This document shows positions 12,201-24,200 of a DNA stretch of 64,000 nucleotides, piece by piece. Both the position numbers and the translations under genes were made by a program. The stretch spans positions 10,941,542-11,005,541 of the forward strand of contig CM023534.1 of assembly GCA_013350335.1 (NCBI GenBank), read 5' to 3'. This DNA comes from Chimonanthus salicifolius. Lineage: Eukaryota; Streptophyta; Magnoliopsida; Laurales; Calycanthaceae. Each line of letters starts with the position of its first letter. The first letter of the stretch is position 1. Under the pieces are notes generated by a model. The model worked only from the letters and a program-made list of their open reading frames with translations. It did no database searches and was not told the origin of the DNA.

Positions 12201-15200
12201 GTGAGATGTAAAAAGAGGTCCTGCACATACAAGTAGGCACACATTTTGTCTGCATCAACAACCTCACTACTAGATACAACTAGATTGACTATCATTTTTA
12301 CCTTCTGAATGTCCACTCCCCTGAAACATACAGCAATAGAAAACAAAGACCCACCAACATTTGCAGGAGAAACTTCAAAAACTTGACGACCAGACATGCT
12401 GCACCATTCGCAAAATGTCAAATAGAGAAAGACTCCAAAAAGAACAACTGAGTGCAAGATACTCAATAACAGGAAATGATAGAGAAGATTATGAAAAAAA
12501 ATGTAATATGAAGCAGCATATACAGAAGAAAACATTAAAAGAGGAGAAGGGAAGAACACACGCCTTGCACATCGTTGATAGCTTTGAGATTTTTCAGAAT
12601 CCAAAACATAGAGGTATAATCCAGATAGCACAAGAAAACATGGCTTCCATTCAGCAACGGAATTGCCAATTCCCTATAATAAAAAAACATAAACCACAGC
12701 ACAATAAGAGCCATGCACAAAATAAACATCAATAAGAGGTTTATCTTCAATAGAAGAAAATATATTTATGTATGTACCCTCCAAACAAGAATTCTAGCAT
12801 CTGTAGAAAGATCTGCAGGATGCCAAGATGGGAGACCATTCTGGGGATATTCACTGGCTCTTTGCTTACAGCTTTCTGCTGTGCCATGGATAATTGTTAG
12901 GAGATCCACAATTCTGCAGTATCTTTCTGGTGAAAAATGAACTCCCAGATTAGGCACTTCAACAGAAACCCGCGTTGATGGGTACCTTGGATGAGGTATT
13001 TTGATCTTCAAAAAATACAGTTTCTTGAGTACAATACACAAAGGGAGTATAAAATAATAATGATAAAGTTTTCCACATTTTACTGAGAGACCACAACGCA
13101 GAAAGAAGCACACCTGATCAACAACAACAGACATTCCACATCTGTCAATGATAGAATAGAAGTCATCAGTGCCACATGAGGTGGGTAATGTGATCCATTG
13201 ACCACTGAAAATAGAAGAAACAGACGTTTCACTGCCACTGTCAGAACCACCTTCAATGAAGAATGCAGCAATATCTCTTCCTGATATATAGAAACGGGAA
13301 TATAAACTCTGTTTCTGTTCATCACAACGACCTTCCTGCAATTACCGCATCCATATCACATAAATGCCATGCAACATATAAGCTATTTGATGGCTGAACT
13401 AAAGCAACTTACATTGGTACGCAATGTGAAATGACCGAAGTCCAAAAGAAAATTGCTCCGATTTGAGCCGGATCCACTTGCCTTCATAGGAATCCTCACT
13501 TTTGGAGCATCAAAATCAATATCAAGCATAAACCTTAAAAATGAAATTGCCAGAAAAAATAAAATCAAATCAACCATTTGTCAACAAACAAGACAAATCA
13601 ATCACAACCTTTTAAAAGATTAATTTCATTTGTCATCCAACAAAATTAAGTCTACAACTCAATTATTTCCTCTTGGAACATTAAAATCTCACGAACCCTA
13701 CAAAATTATGTCTATTGTCTCAAGTATTTCCTTTTGGAGCATCAAAATAACCTGAACCCACTTGGCCCTGATAGAATCCTCACTTTTCGAGCATCAAAAT
13801 CAACATCAAGTGTAAACCTTAAAAGTGAAATTTAAAAAAAAAAAAATGATAATGACAAAAAAAAAAGTAAAATCAACCATTTGTCATCCAACAAATAAGA
13901 GAAATCAATTGAAACCTTTTCTTAAAGATATACATGCCCAACACCACTAGAAACCTCTTATGTCCTTGGTTCTAGTTGGGAGATAGTCTACAAACAAAAG
14001 ATAGTTGATTCCACCATTCCATAGCCCATGGCATCCTCATGTATTGGAGACTATGAACTCTTTCTTGGTAGCAATTATTTAGCCTGTGTGCATTAATGCA
14101 ATATCAATATCCATAAAGCATATCTAACGTTAGGTGCTTTTAAAACGAAAGAAATCTCTTTACCCCTAGTCCTAAAGGAGTACCTCTATCATCCTTAAGA
14201 CATTCCTCAACATGCAATGTGCTATTGTTTCTTCCAGTCAAGGCAATAACATGCTTTTTGTAAAATGGTGGCAGCAGTACTAGGCAATGACCAATTCATG
14301 CCACCAAAATGAAATAATAGTTTTCCAGTTTGTCAATGTCAACATTTAGAATAATGTTGCAAATTAAGGGATTTTTTCCAGCCGATCTTAGATTTTTCCC
14401 TTTCCATTTAAGTTGTACCCTCGATATCATATAATGCATTAGATGCATTAAGACCAACAGATATATATTTTACAAAAAAAAAACTTTGGCTTAGAGGGGG
14501 GTTTTCTCCTCAAATTGAAACCAAAACTTTGCTTGGAGGTTTGACTACTCAAATTCATCCTATCCCTTTTTTCTTGCTTTCTTTTAGTTTCTTATTTTTA
14601 TTATTTGATTTTCAATCATTTGGTATCTGATGAGAGCATCACAAGCTCAATTAGAAAAAAGGATTTGGAAAGGGCTTCCACATCAAGTGTAGCTTTCTTT
14701 TTGGTTTTTCCCTCCTCCAAATCCTATGTATAAATTGTTATAATGAAAATAAGGAGAAAACAAAAGAAAGAGATGAACAAAAGGGAAGAAGAGAGAGAAA
14801 GAGATAATCCTCTACATATTGTATTGCTTGTTATCTCTAACAAAGGATGATATATGAATATAAAGAGTACAAAGAGCTAATCAAGGCGAGGAAAAATGAA
14901 AGAAAAATCAGTTACAATTATTTACAATCAATGATATCTAACAATATCTAGAAGTCAACCTACACGTGTAAAATGTGATACACCATATCCTACAACACTC
15001 CCCCTCAAACTGGCGCAAAGATATCAATCAAGCCCAGCTCGTTGAAAACATCATCAAGTTGAGAGCAAGAGATGGCTTTCGTCATCATGTCTACTAATTT
15101 GATCATTGGACTTCAAATATGGAGTAACAATATTCCCAGAGGATACATGATGTCGAAGAAAATGGCAATCAATCTCTATATGCTTTGTGCAACTTGATTG

Positions 15201-18200
15201 TCACAGAACATGATAAATGGCAAGGTACGTATGAACTACTTTTGCTAATCTAATGTGTGTATACCTATGAACTACTTTTGCTAATCTAATGTGTGTATCG
15301 TGAGTGTTTGAGAGAACTTGTGGAGGTATCGTTGGCTCATGGATAACCCCGAATCTCAGGCATAAATGGAAGGTAGCATGGAACACCATTTCGGCGGCAA
15401 TATTATGGTCTGTGTAGAATGAGAGAAACTCTAGGAATTTTTAGAACAAAGAGAGCAAGGTGAATGACATTTTCCAAAAGTCTAAATCGAGACTTTGTGC
15501 TTGGATCTAAACAGGAAAAGAATTCAAGGGATACAAAATGCCAGACTTCATAATTCCAGGGAGGTCCTCATAAGAGTAGAATAGGCGTGATTTGGTCCCC
15601 GCCTCAGGTGGGAACCGTCAAGTTCAACGTAGATGGAGTAACTAGGGGCAAACCGGCGCTATCAGGTATAGGGAGAGTTCTTAGGGATGCAAATGGGGCC
15701 TCGTCTTTGGTTTTTCTTGAGTCTGGGGGTATGGAAGATTCTAACGAGGTCGAACTACTGGCTATTTTGAGAGCTTTGACTTTATGGGACCCCATGAGAC
15801 AGGGGAACTTAATTATTATTTTTTTGAAAAGTAACTATATTATTAATAAAATATTTCAAAGATTACAAAAGCATGGCTAATAAAAGCCCTCCAATAAAAA
15901 TAAAAATAAAAACTTCCTTACAATCTAATTTTTGGTTTACAATTTCCGTTGACGACCATAATCCCTGACGGGCCATCTCGTCGACGGTTGAGTCAACTTA
16001 ATTATTGAAGGAGATTCAGCAAATGTGATTAAGTGGGTTAGGGGTTGAAGCAACCACCATGGAAACTGGCCACAGTCGTTAGGGAGATAAGGGCTATGTG
16101 TTTGGGCCACGAGATCTCTTTCAAGATGGTCAAGATGTCAATTAATGAAGTGGCGGACTTCTTTGCAAAGAACAGAGTGGACTCGACACAAGAGGGTGTC
16201 TTCTTTCTGTGACAATTTATTGGATAGAATGTTGACTTTGAAAACAGAGCTTGTTGCATTTTATTTTGTTGGGTTATCTTGTGTCTTGTTTTCTCTCTTT
16301 TTTCTTTCCAGGTTTAAGACTCTTAGACCCTCACCATGTATATGGAACGCCTTCTTTCTATTAATGTATTTTTTTATTGGTTACCGCTAAAAAAAATTCA
16401 ACATTGCAACTAGATAAAAAAATACCAAACTATTACAAAGGAGTAATATTTAATATATATGGGCAACTATTTTTGTTCAATAAATAAAATCTTATATATT
16501 TATTGCAATGTTTTATATCATAATAGAATTTCCAAGTGGATAAAATATACCAAACCTTTGTAAAGGAATAATATTTAATATATAAGCAACAAATTCTTAT
16601 TCAAAAAATAAAATTTTATATACTTATTACAATGTTTCATATCATAATTATTTATATTGAATAAGAAATTTCTTTGAATTTAGTCTTATTAAAGTTATTT
16701 TATTATTTTCTTTAATTCTAAAAATCTGCAGACACGATAAAATTATTTTGATCATATTTTATAAATTATGAAAGTACACAATATTAAGTTAAAATAATAA
16801 AAAATTATATAAATTTTTTATACTTTTATTATAAACCTGTCATAAGCATGGGATTTTTTCAGTGTCTCTTACACTATTTCTCCTACGTGTACATTTCAAA
16901 ATTAATGAAACATTTGTTATATTTTTTTTTGAAAGAAAACATTTACCATCAAAAATTCTGGTTTAATTTTTTAAAAAAAGGCAGCAATCTGGATCAATTT
17001 TTCAGCAACTTACCATCAAAAAAAAAAAAAATTGGGAATTTAGTGCACCGATTTTATCATATTTTTTCAGCAGTTAGTGGAGTAGATCTGATTGGTTTTA
17101 CAGGAGCACTACTGTCCAAAAAAAATATTTTTGAAGAGAAGAATATCAATAGTTCAGATTATTAGATTTCAGATCTGAAAAATTTTTATAGGAGATTAAA
17201 TTGGATCAAATTTGGGACTGAAATAAACATTTTATTTTCAGTTCACTTGGAGTATTAAGATCTGAAATAGGGTTTGGTTTTAGTGGAGAATATTTGGTTT
17301 GCACCCGGTTTGAAAAAAAAAAAAAGTGGTTCGATTTTAAAACCAACCCAGGACAGTACACAGGTTGAGACGGTCCAGAACAGGTTCAGGACGAATTCTG
17401 GATGCATTTGGACAGGTCGCGGACGGTAAAACAGAACCTGGGACAGTTCTGGACGGATGCAGGACGGTCTGGGACAGCAATTGGACAGTTCTGAGAAAGT
17501 TCTGGAACAATAATTGGACGGTACTGGGGAGGGAGAGAGAGAGAGACCTTCAAATTATGTAATGCAATCCGATATATAGGCTCTTTCTAGATGTAGAGAT
17601 CTTTACTCCTTAAATCGTTGAAGGTGGTGAACAAAGAGGGAATGTATGGTGGTTTTATCATGTGTGAAGGAGGATTGTGTGGTGGTTTTATCATCTGTAG
17701 TTGTTACTTGCAATCTTCAATGGCCATGACAAATTGGATGAAGCAAATTCGAGGAGATTTGTTTCCACTGCTAGTGTCACCTTCCATGTTCTGACAGCTG
17801 CACATATGGAGGCAGCTTTCTATCTATTTAAGGTGCTTCTATCATCGCTTCAGTGTTTGTGTACTTAATTGAACTTTAGTTATACATTTTCTGCTTGATA
17901 GAACATGGTAATGCTTTTTTCCATGGAAAAAGAGAGTCCAAAAAGAGATCTAACAGATGAACCTGCTTTGTTCTTCCAAGACAATTTGAAACTGCTCCTG
18001 AGCTCTACGAGTTACCTTCTCTATTTTCATCTGTTTTGGAAATTATCAATAAACAAGAACATGATCAGGTTTTCAATCTAAATAATTTTTTTTTCGAAAG
18101 GTAACGTTTTCAATCTAAATAATTCTCTAAGAAAATTGTAATGCAGCAGAAAATATCCAAGTCTAGATGCTCCACATTGAAAAGCACAAATCAAACTGCA

Positions 18201-21200
18201 TTCATGGAATTTACCTGCAGAGCAGTTGCTGTTTCTAAGGCAACAGTAGGGCTAACAGCATTACTCCTCTTCACAAACTCTAAAAATCGGTCATAACTTT
18301 CCATCAAAACCTACAATAATTCCAAAGAAAAATACAAAAAAAAAAAAGAAAAAATTCAAAGTCTGACGGCATAAACAATTAAAATCAAATATATCTTTAG
18401 TACCATTTCACCAAAGCAGACAATCAAACAATGACTACCAGAATCATTCAAAGTTCATAATAATGAATACTAAAAAACAACATATATCATTTTTCATTAT
18501 TCAAAGTCAGTCAATTGGCATATCTTGTGAAAGAGGGTTCAATAATGTTTAAGATTAATGACTCGAGGAAATATTTGAAAAGCTTCATGAGAATCAGGGC
18601 CCTCCTTCCAACATCCAAGACCACAAAAGCTTTATATGACAAGAAGCAAGGAACAGTCCAATCCAGCTTGTAAAGCAACAGGTAAACAATTATGATGTCT
18701 ATTAATTACAATCTCTCTCCAAATTAACAAAGACAACCAACATAGAAGAATATAAAGAGAAAACAAGCAAAAATTACATAAAATTAACCTTGTACTGCAC
18801 GAGATCTCGTGCCCAAGCCACACAAACCTTACTTTTCTCTTTTTCCCCCTTCTTTGAAAGCTAAGCAATGACTTTCATCTCAAAGACAAGATTTTAGATT
18901 TATATGAGAACCATGCCAAACTAAATACAACATCACCAACCGATAATGCATAAAGGCCCATACAATTTCCATTCAATGATTGTGCAAAAACATCATTATG
19001 CTCTATTCCATGCTTTACCAAAAAGTCTGCATAGAATTTGTGGGTCTCAAATTCTTAAAGAAAACTTCCATTGTACTAACAAAAACATTGATTACTTTTA
19101 CAACCAACTACGAACACCATGGCCATCTCTTGCTCCCCTCCATCCAAATTATTGCATTAGATGAGCTTCCCTTGAGAACTATCTTTCAAGACCTTCAAAG
19201 CCTTCTTGATTGTTTGTAATTCAGCTTATATGATTACTTGACCCCCATTGGGCCAGCTAAAAAAGCTACCACTTTTCCCATCATCATGTTATACATCCAG
19301 ACCGAATTTTCCTCTAGCCACCCATTCACCTTGAACTTGAAGCTCATGTTTAATTATACTCCAAAGATTTTGCATAAAGCAATGTAAAAACAGCATAGAA
19401 CTATAGCCAATAGACCTTCCAATAGTATCATATTGTTACAAAACATAAATAAGCATTATAGATAATCTTGAGCACTCCATCAATGAGGTTGAAATAAAAT
19501 AGTACTAGACATGAAAAATTAATAGATTCAAAATAACTAGAACACCCCTCACTTGTCACCCTGTCACAAACTATAACAAATTTGTTCTTATACTTTTCAG
19601 TAGACATCAAAGTGGTACAAACTTGTGACATTAGAAAGGTAAATGCATAACCTATCTAATGGATCCAATTTCATGTAATTTGGAGTTTGGACATCAATTG
19701 ATAAGAAAGATATGAACGATATCTAGTAAACAGGAATCAAATAATATTTCCAAATAATCTAAATCACTCAAATAGCATTTAAAGTCTATCACTGAAAAAA
19801 TCCCTTAAATAGCATTTAAAGCAAAATTGACACACTAACACACATACATATGCATCAAAAATCCTTCAAACAGCATTAAACTGCAATTGAAATTTTAACA
19901 TGCATGCACTAAAAGGGTTTGAAATGTTTCTAATTTCAACTTTGCAAGGGGAAAAAACTTTGAAATATGGTTTCTTCTTCAATCAAAAGTCTCATCCTCA
20001 CAATTTTTAAAAAGAAACCTGGAAGGAACTCAAACAAATAAAATAGAGAAAATGAAGTAGAACTCAAAAGGCTTACTCCAAATAGATGGGATTTTAGCTC
20101 TCATGATGATGGTGGTGGTTGGTGGTGGTGGAGGATAGGGATTTCAATTCAAGGAGAAGTCAAACCTCCAAGGGTTTCAATCCTTAATACTGAGCAGCCC
20201 CAATAGAAACACTTTATACCCCCTCATGATCTTGCCAGACCTTGCTAGCTCCAGCTGACTCCTAGCTGCCCCATATAGATGAAAGTTCCACCAACCCTTA
20301 ATGAGGATTGGGAACGGAGAAGGAAGGGTCGGGGAAACATTTCTAAGGGGGATTAGACTACAGGTTGGCAATGGATTGAGGGTGATGTTTTGGAAAGATA
20401 TATGGGTGGGGGAAAGTCCATTAATGGTAGTATTTCCTAGGCTTTTCAGAATGGCTCTAAATCGTGAAGCTCTGGTTAGCGACCATTACAGAGAGGTAAA
20501 TGGTTCACCACAGTGGTCAATCTCCTTTAGAAGGACCTTGCAAGACTTTGAGGTTGCTTCCCACCAAGCTTTGATTGGAATCCTTAGTGATAATAGATTA
20601 TAGGTTGAGGATAGGGACAAAAGGATCTAGTCTTTGGAGACATCTGGGTCTTTCTCAGTAAAATCAATCCAACGACCTACATATGCAGCAAATTCATCCT
20701 CACCTCCTATTTGCAATCTGGCTTGGAACAACAAGATTCCCCCTAGAATCCAGTTTTTTGTGTGGACGGCATTGAAAAAAAGGATACTTGTGAGACACAA
20801 TCTTAGGAGAAGAGGCGTTATCCGAGAAGAGGCAACGACAGTCTGTACATTGTGTGAGGTCGAAGAGGAGTCTGTGGACCACTTGTTTTGCACTTGTCGC
20901 TTCACGGGGGTTGTGTGGTATTTATTTCTGGGTTTGTTTGGATGCTCATGGGTATTTGGTAGTAGAGAGGAGGATTTATTGGTGGCTTGGATGGGGACTC
21001 CCCTTAGAGGTAGACATAGAGTGGCATGGAAAATAGTTATGTTCGCCATCTTTTGGGAAATTTGGAAAGAACGTGATAGGAGGATTTTTTAGGGTAAGAG
21101 AGGAAGTCCTAGTGATGTAAATGAGAGGGCGAAATGGCAATTAATTGGTTGGTTGTCCGTGTGTAAAGACTTTAGGGGTTTAGCTCCAGAAGATTTTTAT

Positions 21201-24200
21201 TTGTCATGGGATGGATGTATCAGAGGGGTTGGTAGAGTTAGCATGCGCTTGGTTAAGTGGGTAGCGTCTCCCATAGGTTCATGTAAATTCAATGTTAACC
21301 GGCAAGAATTGGTGGAGTACTTCATGATGATAGGGGTAGAATGTTGGCAGCCTTCTCCGAATCAATAGGGTCAATGGAATCAAACGAAGCTGAACTGAGG
21401 GCAATTAGGAGAGCACTTCAGATTTGGTCAAGGTTTAGGAGAGGTAATCTCATTATCGAAAGTGATTCAACTAATGCTACCTAATCAATAGGGTCAATGG
21501 AACCACACGAAGCTAAACTGAGGGCAATTAGGAGAGCACTTCAGATCTGGTCAAGGTTTAGGAGCGATAATCTCATTATTGAAAGTGACTCAACTAATGC
21601 TACCTCCTGAGCAAGTAATAGGAAATCCCCCCCGTGGAGGTTGGTTTGTATTGCTTAGGACATTTGGAGCTTGTGTCATATGGGTAACATCTCTTTCACT
21701 CTGCACCTCATTCAGCAAACTGTGTAACAGACTTCTTGGCGAAAGCTGGTGTTCGTCTTCAAGCACCGGCTGTGGAATTCTTTCCTCCCACCAACTTCGG
21801 GAGTTAGGGGGATCGGGCCTTCTTTTCGTCTTAGTTTGGATTGGCATATTGTTGTATCTTTTCTTTTATTTCTTATTTTCCTTTTTTTTTTATATTTCTT
21901 GTTCCTCTTCTTCGCTCTGAGTATATACCTCCTATACTCAGATCATTCTCATGTACTCTTTTCTCATATTAATAGAATCTAATAGTTAATGTTTCAAAAA
22001 AAAAGAGAAAATGAAGTAGAACTCAAAAGGCATTCTCCAAATAGATGGGACTTTAGCTCTCATGATGATGGTGGTGGTTGGTGGTGGAGGAGGATGGGGA
22101 TTTCAATTCTTCAAGGAGAAGTCAAACCTCCAAGGGTTTCAATCCTTAATACCGAGCAGCCCCAATAGAAACACTTTATACCCCCTCATGATCTTGCCAA
22201 ACTCCTCCAGACCTTGCTAGCTCCAACTGACTCCTAGCTGCCCCATATAGATGAAAGTTCCACCAACCCTCGGTAGGGGGCTGCCACCTGTCTAGATGTA
22301 TCCTTTACATACTCATTTAACAAAGACCAAATTGTCATTTTATGATTATCTATATCCATACAATAATAACCATTTGGCTAAGCTAAATTTAGGAAGCTTG
22401 AACCTTCACCGAAGATAGCTTGCTCCCCCCACCCCCAACCTCTCCTCCTCTCCCCTTCTCTTTATAATGGCACACACCTTTACAATGACCAAGTGCCCCT
22501 ATAGTGTATCCAAGCAACCTTTTCATTGCTTCCCACTGCAACTTGCTTCTATAATACTATATCACTTCTAGGAATGCCCCAACTACTAGTTTAGTTTTCA
22601 TTACAATCAATTTCTGGTATAATGCACCAATTCTAGCAAACATCCTAGCAATAGGCTTGATCTTAAAGTAGAGGGCAAAATCTTTGTCAGATATTCTCTC
22701 TTAATATGATCTATTGTTAGCTTTTGAAATATATATACGGAAAATGTAAAATTTCTCTACATTTAATGTCAATCTAATGCTTGATTTACTGCTTCACAAG
22801 ACTTGAGACTAGCATATCACGGAATATCAATATGTACAAGGGTTTGAAGTTCATCTAAAAAATACTCAAAAAATAACATAATTCGTGTCATCTAAAAAAT
22901 ACTCAAAAAATAACATAATTCGTGTAATTGAGCATATGCAAGTGGCCTATAGAATGTTCATCATCAATTCATCATAGCCATTTTTCCATCTATCTAGGGT
23001 TTGCTTTTTGAATTCTAAATTCCCAATCTACGCTCTTAAGAATCATCTTCTTTGTCACCCCCAGATACATCACGTCTTTCCTTACCTCTTCAATGCAAGA
23101 CTTTAAAAGTCTTCCCTTCTCCTAGTACCTTCTACTTGTTATCTTTCAAATCTTCACTCTAAAGTTGTTTCCAGTCTTCGTCATACATGTCCAAACCATC
23201 ACAAATGGCATCCCCTCATCTTCTCACTATGTGGGCTACTTAAAAGCTCCTGTTATGCAATCATTCCTAACTTATCTTATAGATTTACTCCACGCATTAA
23301 TCTTGGCATGCACATCTCTGAAACCATTACTTTATCTTCCTCTCTTTCATTCAACACCCAAAACTCCAGTACACATTTTTGCCAACTGTTTGCTAAATAT
23401 TATACTTGCATACTAAATAACTAGTGTCTCTTTGTTACCAATTGATGGCCAAGAATATTACGTACAAGAATTGTTGAATGGTTTACCCAGGCCCACGTTC
23501 CACCTCATCTAAAAGCACCACCAAGGAACCATCTAAGTCCTCTCAAAGATCATGAATTTACTGTAAACTAACAACTACTTCCCTTTTTTTCTTTTTAGCG
23601 GTAACAGAAACAGAAACATTTATTAACGAAAATGCAAGTATAAAGAGGGAATGGCAACACATAAAAGACTTGTACCCATCACAAAAGAAGAATAGAGCAC
23701 AAAGCCAAAATACAAGCTAAGAACTAACCAAATACAAAAAACCCATGATAGCCTCATCCCTATCCACTCCTAACTTGGCCAAAACGTCAACCACTCCATT
23801 GGCCAACCTCCTAACATGCTTAAAGGAAACGTTCACCCAAGAACATACTACATGAATCTCCCTCACCGTCAGGATCAACCTCCAAGGAGGGAATTTCCTA
23901 GCACGAGCCAAATTAATTGCATTCACTGAGTCCTCCTCTATGATTACTCACCTGAGCCATGGTTACACCATTAATGATTTCAACTCTTACAAGTTCACAC
24001 ATCCACAAACCTATAAATGGAAACCATAAAAACTAGCAATCCATGGTAATCAAGAATTCACCACAAGTAACTTACCCTTTTATCTAATTTTAAGCCAGGC
24101 ATTAGTGACTTTCAAGGTTGCCCGTAAAACTCCACATAACATGAAGACTTACAGTTACGGTGAACAACAAAGGTATAGGCCAGTGAAAATAAGACAAGCA

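Noticed and set aside
12137..12631. A 164-aa minus-strand ORF as a single gene
   Set aside because: It reads through an intron between VPS13 exons 21 and 22; the middle part is not conserved and the spliced model fits the family.
12766..13341. A 191-aa minus-strand ORF as a stand-alone protein
   Set aside because: It is VPS13 exons 19 and 20 with the 108-nt intron read through.
17365..17562. 65-aa ORF rich in R, G and D
   Set aside because: Produced by the GGAC-rich degenerate repeat.
22854..22927. CRISPR-like or regulatory array
   Set aside because: Just two adjacent copies of a 37-bp AT-rich unit; a simple tandem duplication.
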